The notes under the pieces: model-generated | What the model was told of the DNA's origin: nothing | Database searches by the model: none | Seen by the model: the letters and a program-made list of their open reading frames with translations, nothing else | Source: Flammeovirgaceae bacterium | Lineage (GTDB): Bacteria; Bacteroidota; Bacteroidia; Cytophagales; Cyclobacteriaceae | Reading direction: 5' to 3' | NCBI GenBank assembly: GCA_003229495.1 | Contig: QIEB01000670.1 | Location: 1 to 24,583, forward strand | DNA: 24,583 nt | Made by a program: the position numbers and the translations under genes | Shown: one piece after another, positions 7,858-16,629 of the stretch | Numbering within the stretch: the first letter of the stretch is position 1 | How the letters are laid out: the number at the start of each line of letters is the position of its first letter

Positions 7858-8949
7858 TTACTGAATATTAAGACTATCAGCTTCATCATATTGACTTTCC
7901 ACCAGTTTCTCAAGTTTCTGGCGGGCCATTTCCTCTTTCACCTTTTGCTCTTGTACCTTCCATTGTTGAACTTTAACCTGGTCTTTTATCACTTCCAATG
8001 ACTCTAGTAGGATGTTCTTGACCAGACCGTTTAACTTAATGTCCTCCTTTTCTGTTAGAAATGTATCCAAAACAAGGTGTGTGAGAGTGTCTATAACCTC
8101 CTTATTGTGGGGGCTGGCAAGATCTTGAAGAGATTGGTCTACTACATGATTGATCATATCGCTCACTGTCTTTTCCAGGTTGTTAGTCACCATACTGCCA
8201 ACCAGGGGAATTCTGGAAATATTTTGAAGTTCAGGGTTGTTGTCGATCGCCGAAGCAATCTTGGTGTCCAGATATTGGTGAAGGTCCTCTATGAAATCAT
8301 GATGAGCTTCTGATGCTACCTGTTGAAGGCGGCAGGAAAGCCATTCTACCAACTCAGCCTTCTGCGGTTGTACCACCTCCCCTATGATTTGATTCAGCAC
8401 CGGGGAGCCGTTCTTTATTTCGTCCTGAACACCTGAAAGTACTTGCAGTACTACTCTGTCTGATACCTCTTCCGTAAAGACATTTAGATACTTAATAAAC
8501 TTGGAATAAACATATGTTTTAGTAAGGTCGATTACTCCTAGTTTTTGTAATCTGACGGTAAGACCGATCACCCTTAATACCCTCAAAAATCGAAACGCAC
8601 CTAATGGAATGCAGCCAAGTACATCGTACCAGTGAATGAAAGGATAGAAAAACCACTTGTGATAGGTGTTATTCTTAATGGCTATTATCCATCGGATTAC
8701 TAGCTCTATTATAAATATGGTTACAAACCATAAATCAATTATTAGAAAATCCTCGTGTATATAAGTACTGTATAAATAGTAGAACCCTGGAGTAAATCGA
8801 TGGAACAGCCCTTGAATCAGGGGACTGCTAAAGGTAAAATCAAAAAGGATCAGAGACAGGTTGATGGTAAGAATGGCCATCATGGTCAAGTCCACAAATA
8901 AGAATTTCCCGTCCCTTTTGCTTAGAATTTCCTTGATTCCCACACGCAT
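7858..8949 (-). CDS. Voltage-sensor-domain membrane protein without a pore, long helical tail
   Basis: A 363-residue protein whose first 136 residues look like an S1-S4 voltage sensor. S1 is about 17-38. S2 (68-90) carries Asp72-x6-Phe79-x2-Glu82-LVIR86, the charge-transfer pattern of Kv channels. S3 contains Trp107-Tyr-Asp109 and ends in CIP. S4 has Arg120, Arg123, Arg126 and Arg133. No S5, pore loop or S6 follows. Instead a long soluble, largely helical region runs to the end, with a charged, probable coiled-coil segment at about 318-350 rich in Lys, Glu and Gln. Automatic pipelines would call it an ion transporter. Whether it conducts protons like Hv1, or senses voltage for another purpose, is unknown. 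It lies 42 nt behind hutI and 33 nt before the glycosyltransferase. Confidence 0.75.
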   Translation of the reverse strand: MRVGIKEILSKRDGKFLFVDLTMMAILTINLSLILFDFTFSSPLIQGLFHRFTPGFYYLYSTYIHEDFLIIDLWFVTIFIIELVIRWIIAIKNNTYHKWFFYPFIHWYDVLGCIPLGAFRFLRVLRVIGLTVRLQKLGVIDLTKTYVYSKFIKYLNVFTEEVSDRVVLQVLSGVQDEIKNGSPVLNQIIGEVVQPQKAELVEWLSCRLQQVASEAHHDFIEDLHQYLDTKIASAIDNNPELQNISRIPLVGSMVTNNLEKTVSDMINHVVDQSLQDLASPHNKEVIDTLTHLVLDTFLTEKEDIKLNGLVKNILLESLEVIKDQVKVQQWKVQEQKVKEEMARQKLEKLVESQYDEADSLNIQ

Positions 8950-8991
8950 ATGGTAAAATACAAAGAAATCTATTATTCCAGCCTTATGACT

Positions 8992-10221
8992 TCAGAATAT
9001 TTGACCGTTCAGTATTACCATTTCTATCAGTCTACTACCAAAGGCATAAGGAAAGAAGTCTACGGAGGGAATTGGTTTGGTCATGAAGACATTGGCGACT
9101 TTCCCAACTGATATACTACCTAATTCATGCTGTAATTCCAGAGCAAATGCCCCGTTTATGGTTGAAGCAATAATTGCCTCTTCCGGGCTCATTTTCATTT
9201 TTATGCAGGCCAACGATAAAATTAGGGGCATGTTTCCTGATGGTGCACTGCCAGGATTGTAATCGGAAGCCAGAGTTACCGGCAGGCCCGCGGAAATTAA
9301 CTCACGGGCAGGCGGATAATCCATATTCAGAAAAAATGCCGCTCCTGGTAGCAGGGTAGGAATGGTATTAGAACCCTTTAAACAGTCAATCTCATCCTGT
9401 CCTATACTTTCCAGGTGATCTACACTTATTGCACCGCATTCTACCCCTACCTGCACTCCTCCAGAAATATTTAACTGGTTTGCATGAATTTTTGGTTTGA
9501 GCCCATATTTTCGACCTTGTTCAAGTATTCGTCTGGTTTCATCAGGTGTAAAAAAGCCCTCTTCACAAAACACGTCACAATATTCAGCCAGCCCTTCCCC
9601 AGCCACTTTTGGGATCATCTCCTCAATAACTTTCTCTATGTACTTGAGGCGTTCTATATTTGCGGGTATGGCATGTGCTCCCAGGAAAGTGGTTTTTATA
9701 ACCACCAGGGAGGACTCTTTAAGTCTGCGAGCGACCCGCAGCATTTTCATTTCGTCTTCAGTGGTCAGGCCATAGCCACTTTTTATTTCAATGGCCCCGG
9801 TGCCGGTACTGATTACATCTTCTAACCGTGCTAGCGCTGAGTCATACAGTTCTTCCTCAGAGGTATTTTGAAGGCGTTTGGCTGAATTTAGGATACCCCC
9901 ACCTTTTTTTGCAATCTCACCGTAGCTTAAACCCTTTATCTTGTCCACAAATTCTCCCTCTCTACTTCCAGCGAACACCATATGAGTATGGGAGTCTACA
10001 AAGCAAGGAAATACAAATCTGCCGGTTGCATCAATAACTTGATCTGCTCGTTCATGTACATTTTGGTCCATTGGCCCGAACCACTGGATCCTTCCGTTCC
10101 GGATCAACAGGCAGGCCCGTTCAATCACCGGAAGCTGGGACATTGATGCTCCGGCTACTATTTCAGTGGAGTCAGTGCAGACCAGTACCAGGCCCTTGAT
10201 ATTTTCAATCAATATATCCAT
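8992..10221 (-). CDS. hutI: Imidazolonepropionase
   Basis: Hydrolyses 4-imidazolone-5-propanoate to N-formimino-glutamate, the third step of histidine degradation. The chosen ATG gives 409 residues, the normal size. An open frame extends 29 codons upstream into the preceding gene, but the family begins at MDILIENI-like sequence. Amidohydrolase metal ligands are visible: His78-x-His80 in DSHTHMVFAGSR, His182 in LGAHA, His246 in IHANQL and Asp320 in LASDYNPGSAPSGN. It starts 13 nt behind the outer-membrane protein gene. The other hut genes (hutH, hutU) are not in the window. Confidence 0.95.
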   Translation of the reverse strand: MDILIENIKGLVLVCTDSTEIVAGASMSQLPVIERACLLIRNGRIQWFGPMDQNVHERADQVIDATGRFVFPCFVDSHTHMVFAGSREGEFVDKIKGLSYGEIAKKGGGILNSAKRLQNTSEEELYDSALARLEDVISTGTGAIEIKSGYGLTTEDEMKMLRVARRLKESSLVVIKTTFLGAHAIPANIERLKYIEKVIEEMIPKVAGEGLAEYCDVFCEEGFFTPDETRRILEQGRKYGLKPKIHANQLNISGGVQVGVECGAISVDHLESIGQDEIDCLKGSNTIPTLLPGAAFFLNMDYPPARELISAGLPVTLASDYNPGSAPSGNMPLILSLACIKMKMSPEEAIIASTINGAFALELQHELGSISVGKVANVFMTKPIPSVDFFPYAFGSRLIEMVILNGQIF

Positions 10222-10234
10222 GACTGGCTGATGA

Positions 10235-11233
10235 TTAGTTCCGGTAGGTGCGGCTTTGATCTTTGGATGGGATCCCAAACACCGGTAATCCCAGCTTGAA
10301 CAAAGCATAGAAGCTGCGCTCTTTTAAGCTGGGTCGATAGCCAAATTCAGCGCCGTAAGAAAACCCCACTCTTTTATTAAATTTTCCCTGAACTCCGGCA
10401 CGAAATCCTACTTCCTGAGTTTCAAGTTGGTCTCCACTAATGATAGTACCATCAAGAATAATATCTTCCAGGGAAATAGAAGGCGCATAAAGAATATCCA
10501 GATATGCGTCGAAATGTAGATCATTTACCAGCACCCCAAAGTCACGGTGTGGTTTGATAGCTACATTTTTTATAACCTGCAGGCTCAATCCTGCATAGAC
10601 TCCTTTGGCATCCAGGTTGCCATACAACTTAGCGTCACCAACCGGATTGTTTTCCTCATCTACCAACGAAACCCCTTGTGCGGCAGCGGCTTTTACTACA
10701 TCAGTGGTACTGTTAAAAATGGTGCCACCCCATCTAAACCCTAAAACTTTCCTTACCCTAGAAGGGATGATCAGCTTTTCAGGAATTTTGTTTGCCCATT
10801 TACTGCCCCGATACCGTTTGGAGTACAGTATGATTTTGGTCTTTGCTTCATGATCGCGATCTGATAGATGAATGGTCCCACCAAACTCCAGGTAGTTAAA
10901 TGCCTTGTTATTATCTACATTGTCTTGATTCTTATAGGCCACCTCACGGGCGAAGTCAGTTTGGCGTGCGTAGGGATGACGCCAGTTTGCAGATAGGCCC
11001 AACCCTTTGGCCACCTGGTAATCGATCTGGATACCGAATCCAATATTTACGTTGGTTGCGAAAAGCTCACTATACACAGGCTGTATGTGTATAAATAGCT
11101 TGTTAATGGCGTATGGATCGTCATTAATTCCTTCGTAGGTAAGAATGTCCTTGGTCTCTTCGTCCTGAGCATAGCAGATGGGGGCCAAGACTATAATAAA
11201 AATGCAGGAGAGAAGGATTCTCTTTAGAAGCAT
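10235..11233 (-). CDS. Putative outer-membrane beta-barrel protein, function unknown
   Basis: I do not recognise the family. The 332-residue protein starts with a clear Sec signal peptide (about residues 1-22, ending CYAQ). The mature part has many short amphipathic strands with alternating hydrophobic and polar residues and aromatic girdle-like positions. Examples are NVNIGFGIQIDYQVAKGLGL near the start and VGFSYGAEFGYRPSL near the end. These suggest a beta-barrel in the outer membrane. It does not end with the usual terminal Phe: a polar tail (SKDQSRTYRN) follows the last strand. It is probably the first gene of the run that includes hutI, but nothing links it to histidine metabolism. Confidence 0.72.
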   Translation of the reverse strand: MLLKRILLSCIFIIVLAPICYAQDEETKDILTYEGINDDPYAINKLFIHIQPVYSELFATNVNIGFGIQIDYQVAKGLGLSANWRHPYARQTDFAREVAYKNQDNVDNNKAFNYLEFGGTIHLSDRDHEAKTKIILYSKRYRGSKWANKIPEKLIIPSRVRKVLGFRWGGTIFNSTTDVVKAAAAQGVSLVDEENNPVGDAKLYGNLDAKGVYAGLSLQVIKNVAIKPHRDFGVLVNDLHFDAYLDILYAPSISLEDIILDGTIISGDQLETQEVGFRAGVQGKFNKRVGFSYGAEFGYRPSLKERSFYALFKLGLPVFGIPSKDQSRTYRN

Positions 11234-11455
11234 TTAGGGAAAAATTTCATTTCAATCCCAAAATAATGATAATGCAATATAACAAAAATTAAATTTACAA
11301 TCATTTCATACATTTAACTTTATTTATAGGAAAAGTTCAAGACTATTGCCGATTTTGGTAATGACAGTAGTGTTATTCCGGGAATACTTAAATTTACATC
11401 TGATAGGAAGGAGTAGGGAAACCTTGGTTTTCTTCAATTAAGCTGATGCAACAAA
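11234..11455 (-). other. Gene-free stretch between hemL and the outer-membrane protein gene
   Basis: This 222-nt, AT-rich region separates two minus-strand genes and should hold the end of the hemL transcript and the promoter of the outer-membrane protein gene. A short near-palindrome, TATTCCGGGAATA, lies close to 11373. No coding signal is visible. Confidence 0.5.
11259..11286 (-). promoter_or_regulatory. Weak candidate promoter for the outer-membrane protein gene
   Basis: On the minus strand, TTTG (11286-11283) is followed after 16 nt by TTATTTTG (11266-11259). The Bacteroidota consensus is TTTG, then 17-23 nt, then TAnnTTTG, so one base and the spacing deviate. The predicted leader would be about 20 nt. 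Chance matches are common in such AT-rich DNA. Confidence 0.28.
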
Positions 11456-12754
11456 CTACTTAGATAGTTGCTGTAAACTCAAACGATTGGCCTCCAGGAT
11501 CTGCTCTATTACTTCCGAAGTAACCGCCGTTGAAATAAACCAACTTTCATACTGACTGGGAGGGAGGTATATTCCTTGGGCCAGCATATTTTGAAAGTAT
11601 TTTTTGAATATTTCAGAATCGCTGGAAGCTACAGATTCAAAGTCAATCACTTTTTGCGGGGTAAAAAACAAACTCATCATTGATCCAATTTGATTGATCT
11701 GATAGGGGAGGTCAAGTAGTTTAAGTTCGGACCTTATGCCGGTTACAATTTGTTCAGTGGTCTGATTAAGTGCTGCATACACTTGCTCTTGGTGCTCTTT
11801 TAGGTGAGACAGCATTGCCAAACCAGCGGCCATTGCTATGGGATTGCCAGACAGTGTTCCGGCTTGATACACTGGCCCATCTGGTGAGATAAAATCCATG
11901 ATCTCCCGTTTTCCGCCAAAAGCTCCCACCGGCATTCCTCCTCCAATGATTTTACCTAGTGTGGTGAGGTCAGGAGCCACTCCGAAAATTTGTTGGGCGC
12001 CTCCCGGGGCTAATCTAAACCCCGTCATCACCTCATCAAAAATCAATACAATTCCTTCACTGGAACAAACGCTTTTTAACCCTTCAAGAAATCCATCTTG
12101 TGGTAAAACACAGCCCATGTTACCGACCACGGGTTCAACTATCAAAGCTGCAATTTCCTTGGGATTGGCTTCAATCAACCTCTTCACGGAAGAAAGATCA
12201 TTATATCTGGCGATCAGGGTGTCCCTGGCAACTCCTTCTGTTACTCCAGGGCTATTAGGTACCCCCATGGTTAGAGCCCCGCTGCCAGCAGCAATCAAAA
12301 AAGAATCCCCATGTCCATGATAGCAGCCCTCGAACTTAATGACTTTATCCCTGCCAGTGAATCCCCGGGCTAACCGTATGGCTGACATGGTAGCTTCGGT
12401 ACCTGAATTGACCATGCGGACCTTTTCTATTGATGGTACCATCGAGCAGATGAGGGCAGCCATTTCGACTTCGGCTTCTGTGGGTGCCCCAAAAGAAACA
12501 GAGCCTTTTAAGGCAGAGGCCACTGACTCTTCTATGATAGGGTGTGCATGCCCTAAGATCATTGGTCCCCAGGAGTTAATCAGGTCCACATACTGGTTGC
12601 CATCCACATCTGTTATGTATGCGCCACGAGCTTCCTTAATAAATAGAGGTTGCCCACCCACAGCTTTAAAAGCCCTGACCGGGGAGTTGACACCACCTGG
12701 TATTACCTGCTGTGCTCTTTCAAACAGATTCTTGCTTCTGGTATGATGATTCAT
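11456..12754 (-). CDS. hemL: Glutamate-1-semialdehyde 2,1-aminomutase
   Basis: Converts glutamate-1-semialdehyde to 5-aminolevulinate in the C5 route to tetrapyrroles. The 432 residues and the entire fold-I PLP pattern match: RSKNLFERAQQVIPGGVNSPVR at the start, the phosphate-binding NSGTEATMSAIRLAR (116-130), the FDEVMTGFR segment (239-247), and the PLP lysine Lys268 in TTLGKIIGGGMPVGAFGG. The closing GSMMSLFFT motif is also seen. It begins 9 nt after the TPR/binding-protein gene, so it appears to be third in a guaA-led unit. Confidence 0.97.
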   Translation of the reverse strand: MNHHTRSKNLFERAQQVIPGGVNSPVRAFKAVGGQPLFIKEARGAYITDVDGNQYVDLINSWGPMILGHAHPIIEESVASALKGSVSFGAPTEAEVEMAALICSMVPSIEKVRMVNSGTEATMSAIRLARGFTGRDKVIKFEGCYHGHGDSFLIAAGSGALTMGVPNSPGVTEGVARDTLIARYNDLSSVKRLIEANPKEIAALIVEPVVGNMGCVLPQDGFLEGLKSVCSSEGIVLIFDEVMTGFRLAPGGAQQIFGVAPDLTTLGKIIGGGMPVGAFGGKREIMDFISPDGPVYQAGTLSGNPIAMAAGLAMLSHLKEHQEQVYAALNQTTEQIVTGIRSELKLLDLPYQINQIGSMMSLFFTPQKVIDFESVASSDSEIFKKYFQNMLAQGIYLPPSQYESWFISTAVTSEVIEQILEANRLSLQQLSK

Positions 12755-12763
12755 TTAACGGGT

Positions 12764-14536
12764 TTATTTGTTAACCTGGGTTAGCACTCCGCTTTCAAAA
12801 CGTACGATGGGAACATAGGAGTTGTCATTGCTATCTCTGTAGTTATATCCCTGGAATAGTGTGCCTGAATAAAAATCTCTATTTCTAAGGTCATGTTGAA
12901 AATAAGTACCTCCCTGATCCAATAGTCCACCAAAAAACAACATGAGGTCATATCCGATAAAGCTATAGTTATTAGGGATGCATTTATATCTACTTTCGTA
13001 ACTCCTCTGGAAGCTCTCGAAACTTTCTGATGTATAATCCAGAAAGCTGGGTGCCGTAAGGTATACCTGAAGCCTTTCCAGTTGTTTGAAATCAATATAG
13101 CTGGATTGCAACCATTTGTCGCTGCCCATTATGGTCAGTTCCGGTCCCATATTATCAACGGTCCCAATGACATTTGCCACGATCAACTCATTGCTTGAGG
13201 CAACAAAGATGTGGCCAATATCACTTCGTGGTATAAACTCATCTTCATCATCTTCATCCTCGTCCTCATCCTCAAGTTCTTTTTCAATCAAAAGTATTGG
13301 GTCGTCTGGATCAGGTGTAAAGATTTGGTATAAATTATCGGAAACAAAACGCGCAACCTCTTCCGAATTTACCGTGGGTACTTGCTCCATCATAATGACT
13401 TCAATTTCTTCTTCCATTAACACTGACCGATATTGATAAGCTGAAATAGAATCAGCGCTTCGCGAACCATAAATTATAAGCGTTTTCTTGTCCTTGTCAA
13501 GTTGGTTCTTCATAAACCTGGCGGCAACTTTGGCCTGGGTTTCATCCGCTGGATGGAATAAAAAGGAATAAGGGTTGTAGAATATAATTTCTGTATTACT
13601 GGATAATGGGTTCAGGATATTGACCTTTTGATGGAACGCGAAAGAAGATGCCAGTTTGCTAGGGGCTGGATAAAGTGGCCCTATAATGAGATCCATACTA
13701 CTCATTTCGTCCATGGACAATATTTCTGCTGTCCTCATACTGTCTCGTTGGGTATCGTAGGAATATAAGTCTATGGCAATATTTTGGGAAAGCAGGTCTT
13801 TATGGGCCAGTTGTATACCTTGATAGAGATCAAGCACCCATTGATTGGAATTAAGTCTTCGGTCCTCCTTTACATCCTGAACCAGGAACGGAAAACATAT
13901 GGCTACTTTATACCGGTCTTTTCTAACCGTGGGCCCAACAAGTTGATTGGTGATATTTTTTTCAGAAAGATTGAACTGCTCTATGATATCCTGAAGCTGA
14001 TTCATGTCCTCATTTGATATCGGTTGCAGACCCATTGCCCGAGCAAGACTCTCGGCGACTTCCGCATCATTGGGATACTCTAAATATAACTCTTGTAAAT
14101 CTTCCATGGTGACATCGGCCAGGTAGTGCAGTTTCAATGAAACCACATCGGTATTCATGGATTTATCATTTATCCGATTTAGCTGTTCCACAGCCAGTCC
14201 GTAATCTCCTTTTTCGAAGTACAGCTTGCCAAGCCAGTAATAAACCTCCTGTCTTTTGCTCCAATTGGGGTATTTGCGGGCCAATTGCAGGAAAATATTC
14301 TTGGCTATTTCTAATTGTCCGTCATAATATGCCGAAAGTCCATAATAGAAAGTCGCATATTCAGCGAAAGTATTATTATAAGTAGTGAGCGATTTGAATG
14401 ATTCCATGGCCATCCGGTATCGGCCTGATCGATAAAAATCCTTGCCACTTGTATAGGTTTTTTGAAGGTTACCTGACCGCTGTGCCCATAATAGCATTGG
14501 CGCAGCAATTAACAAAACTGAAAAAAATGATTTCAT
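12764..14536 (-). CDS. Secreted TPR protein with periplasmic-binding-protein-like domain
   Basis: From the chosen ATG the protein has 590 residues; an ATG seven codons upstream would overlap guaA and break the signal peptide. A Sec signal lies at residues 1-19 (ending LLWAQ). TPR-like helix pairs occupy about 20-190 (FYRSGRYRMAMESF, YYWLGKLYFEKGDYGLAVEQL). From about 205 (RYKVAICFPFLVQD) the chain looks like a type-1 periplasmic binding fold as in LpoA-type activators and branched-chain amino-acid receptors. Oddity: residues 422-433 are twelve consecutive Glu/Asp encoded by a GAK-type triplet repeat. It lies 11 nt behind guaA and 9 nt before hemL. The ligand and role are unknown; an envelope function is inferred. 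Confidence 0.8.
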   Translation of the reverse strand: MKSFFSVLLIAAPMLLWAQRSGNLQKTYTSGKDFYRSGRYRMAMESFKSLTTYNNTFAEYATFYYGLSAYYDGQLEIAKNIFLQLARKYPNWSKRQEVYYWLGKLYFEKGDYGLAVEQLNRINDKSMNTDVVSLKLHYLADVTMEDLQELYLEYPNDAEVAESLARAMGLQPISNEDMNQLQDIIEQFNLSEKNITNQLVGPTVRKDRYKVAICFPFLVQDVKEDRRLNSNQWVLDLYQGIQLAHKDLLSQNIAIDLYSYDTQRDSMRTAEILSMDEMSSMDLIIGPLYPAPSKLASSFAFHQKVNILNPLSSNTEIIFYNPYSFLFHPADETQAKVAARFMKNQLDKDKKTLIIYGSRSADSISAYQYRSVLMEEEIEVIMMEQVPTVNSEEVARFVSDNLYQIFTPDPDDPILLIEKELEDEDEDEDDEDEFIPRSDIGHIFVASSNELIVANVIGTVDNMGPELTIMGSDKWLQSSYIDFKQLERLQVYLTAPSFLDYTSESFESFQRSYESRYKCIPNNYSFIGYDLMLFFGGLLDQGGTYFQHDLRNRDFYSGTLFQGYNYRDSNDNSYVPIVRFESGVLTQVNK

Positions 14537-14547
14537 AGTAAAAAATT

Positions 14548-16077
14548 TTACTCCCATTCTATGGTAGCCGGGGGTTTGGAACTGATGTCATAAACTACTC
14601 TATTAACGCCCTTTACCTGATTGATTATTTTATTGGACATTTCTCCCATGAATTCATAGGGGAGATGACTCCAATCGGCGGTCATTCCATCCACACTGGT
14701 AACAGCTCTCAGGCAAACCACATTTTCATAGGTACGTTCATCTCCCATCACACCTACCGACTGCACAGGCAATAAGATAACGCCAGCTTGCCATACGCTA
14801 TGATATAAGTTATGTTTTTTAAGTCCCTCTATGAATATGTGATCGACGTTTTGCAAAAGGTTTACCCTTGCTTCAGTGACTTCGCCAAGGATTCGAATTC
14901 CCAGACCAGGTCCTGGAAAGGGATGACGACCTAAAATCGTATTGCTGATCCCCAAGGTCTGTCCAACCTGTCTAACCTCGTCTTTAAAAAGCGTACACAA
15001 CGGTTCAACTACCTGGAGATTCATATAATCGGGTAGTCCTCCAACATTGTGATGTGACTTGATGGTTGCAGAAGGACCTTTGACCGATACTGATTCAATA
15101 ATGTCTGGGTAGATGGTTCCCTGTCCCAACCATTTTACATGCTGTATTCGGTGGGCTTCTTCATCGAAAATATCAATAAAAGTTTTACCGATGGCTTTAC
15201 GCTTAGTTTCGGGGTCTTGAATTCCCTCAAGTGCCTGATAGAATCTCACCTTGGCATCAACCCCCACCACATTCAATCCCATATCTTCGTAGGAGCTTAG
15301 AACCTGTTCGAATTCAAGCTTTCTCAACAATCCATTATCAACAAAAATACAATATAACTGGTCACCGATGGCCCGGTGGATAAGGGTTGCAGCCACCGAA
15401 GAGTCTACACCACCTGAAAGCCCCATCACTACTTTGTCCTGGCCCAATTTTTCTCTAAGAGAGGCCACCGTAGACTCCACGAAAATATCAGGGGTCCAGT
15501 CTTGGGCGCACCTACAAATGTGCACCACGAAATTTCTTAGAACGATCTTACCCTCTTCTGAATGGGTGACCTCCGGATGAAATTGAATTCCATATGTAGG
15601 CTCATCTACCACCTTGAACGCAGCAACTTCCACATCATCGGTACTGGCTATTATCTGGTAATTGTCAGACAACAAGGTAATGGTGTCAGCGTGGGACATC
15701 CAAACTTGTGAGTTGAGCGACATTTCCTTCATCAGGTGGTCATGGGTATCCACCCGGCTCAGGTGTGCCCGCCCGTATTCACGGTGTTGACTGGGTGATA
15801 CCTTTCCACCATTCTGACTGGCAATAAACTGAGCACCGTAACAGACTCCAAGTACTGGTATGCTTCCTCTAATGCCTTTTAGATCCAATTGTGGGGCATC
15901 ATTGTCCAAAACAGAATTTGGTCCTCCCGACAGAATGACTCCCTTAATATTATTCGTAAGTGGCGGCACATTGTTAAAGGGATGAATTTCACAATAAACG
16001 TTTAATTCCCGGACCCGTCGGGCAATCAGTTGAGTATACTGAGACCCGAAGTCTACTATTAGGATCTGTTCTGTCAT
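14548..16077 (-). CDS. guaA: GMP synthase (glutamine-hydrolysing)
   Basis: Aminates XMP to GMP using glutamine and ATP. From the chosen ATG the length is 509 residues (E. coli 525). The frame is open 34 codons further upstream by chance, but MTEQILIVDFGSQYTQLIAR is the family start. The class I amidotransferase domain has Cys79 (GVCYGAQ), His167 and Glu169 (FHPEV). The ATP pyrophosphatase loop SGGVDSS is at 221-227. RHPFPGPGLGIRI and the terminal KPPATIEWE dimer segment are present. A well-formed promoter lies immediately upstream, placing the predicted transcript start at or next to the ATG. Confidence 0.98.
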   Translation of the reverse strand: MTEQILIVDFGSQYTQLIARRVRELNVYCEIHPFNNVPPLTNNIKGVILSGGPNSVLDNDAPQLDLKGIRGSIPVLGVCYGAQFIASQNGGKVSPSQHREYGRAHLSRVDTHDHLMKEMSLNSQVWMSHADTITLLSDNYQIIASTDDVEVAAFKVVDEPTYGIQFHPEVTHSEEGKIVLRNFVVHICRCAQDWTPDIFVESTVASLREKLGQDKVVMGLSGGVDSSVAATLIHRAIGDQLYCIFVDNGLLRKLEFEQVLSSYEDMGLNVVGVDAKVRFYQALEGIQDPETKRKAIGKTFIDIFDEEAHRIQHVKWLGQGTIYPDIIESVSVKGPSATIKSHHNVGGLPDYMNLQVVEPLCTLFKDEVRQVGQTLGISNTILGRHPFPGPGLGIRILGEVTEARVNLLQNVDHIFIEGLKKHNLYHSVWQAGVILLPVQSVGVMGDERTYENVVCLRAVTSVDGMTADWSHLPYEFMGEMSNKIINQVKGVNRVVYDISSKPPATIEWE

Positions 16078-16082
16078 GCTCG

Positions 16083-16115
16083 CAAAAATACGATGTGCAA
16101 TTTGTATAAACCAAA
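16083..16115 (-). promoter_or_regulatory. Bacteroidota-type promoter of guaA
   Basis: On the minus strand TTTG (16115-16112) is followed after 21 nt by TATTTTTG (16090-16083), a full match to TTTG-N17-23-TAnnTTTG. Only 5 nt separate the -7 element from the guaA ATG. Transcription would therefore start at or within a few bases of the start codon, giving a leaderless or nearly leaderless mRNA. Confidence 0.55.
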
Positions 16116-16173
16116 GAAGTATAAAAAAACAGTATAAGGATTGAAGAGCAATCCTGTACTGGTAAACCCCAGC

Positions 16174-16256
16174 GAACACCGAACAAGGATCAACGATTGA
16201 AGATTTTTGAAATTCCCTAGGGACATCGAAATTCGTTAATCGGTGTTCCTTGTTCT
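16174..16256. repeat. Inverted pair of GAACA-type intergenic repeats
   Basis: The left copy (from 16174) reads GAACACCGAACAAGGATCAA. The right copy (to 16256) is a related sequence in reverse orientation, reading GAACAAGGAACACCGATTAA on the minus strand. The arms could pair imperfectly over about 25 bp. The centre holds the perfect palindrome CCCTAGGG (16215-16222). The element lies between guaA and the SUI1 gene. A further single copy occurs at 17531. Confidence 0.6.
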
Positions 16257-16278
16257 CATATCAATGAAAGCCTTTAAA

Positions 16279-16626
16279 TTATCCGCCTGTCTTTTTCGCC
16301 CGATAACCCCTGTCATTCAAAAGCTTAATTACCCGCTCAACGAAATCGCCTTGGATCAGTATCTCCCCGTCCTTGGTAGATCCACCAACACCACATTGTG
16401 ATTTTAATATTTTACCCAATGATTTTAGGTCGCTTTCGGAACCAACAAAACCGGTAACCAATGTGACCTTCTTGCCTCCCCTGGACTTTTTGTCTAATTG
16501 AACTTTGATATTTTGTGTCGACGGGGAACCTGTTGTTTGCTGTTCCGTCGGGAGTTCGTGATAATTAAAATCCGGATCTGTGGAATACACTACCCCAGAC
16601 CTATTTCTGAATTTCTTTTTTGCCAT
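16279..16626 (-). CDS. SUI1/eIF1-like translation factor (YciH family)
   Basis: A 115-residue cytoplasmic protein. The N-terminal 40 residues are polar and probably flexible. The SUI1 domain covers about 40-112 with the conserved run KSRGGKKVTLVTGF, then LKSQCGVGGSTKDGEILIQGD, and the closing LNDRGYRAKKTGG. Eukaryotic eIF1 monitors start-codon selection; the bacterial YciH branch has been linked to initiation fidelity and stress, but its role in Bacteroidota is not settled. It starts 3 nt after the universal-stress gene, so both are probably one transcript, which would fit a stress link. Confidence 0.93.
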   Translation of the reverse strand: MAKKKFRNRSGVVYSTDPDFNYHELPTEQQTTGSPSTQNIKVQLDKKSRGGKKVTLVTGFVGSESDLKSLGKILKSQCGVGGSTKDGEILIQGDFVERVIKLLNDRGYRAKKTGG

Positions 16627-16629
16627 TAT

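Noticed and set aside
8992..10308. Longer start for hutI (29 extra codons)
   Set aside because: The extra part is the other-frame reading of the preceding gene's end and does not resemble the family; the ATG at 10221 gives the normal length.
13116..13436. Poly-serine frame on the plus strand
   Set aside because: It is the antisense reading of the acidic repeat in the binding-protein gene.
14548..16179. Hydrophobic N-terminal extension of guaA
   Set aside because: It comes from an open intergenic frame before the canonical start and spans the promoter.
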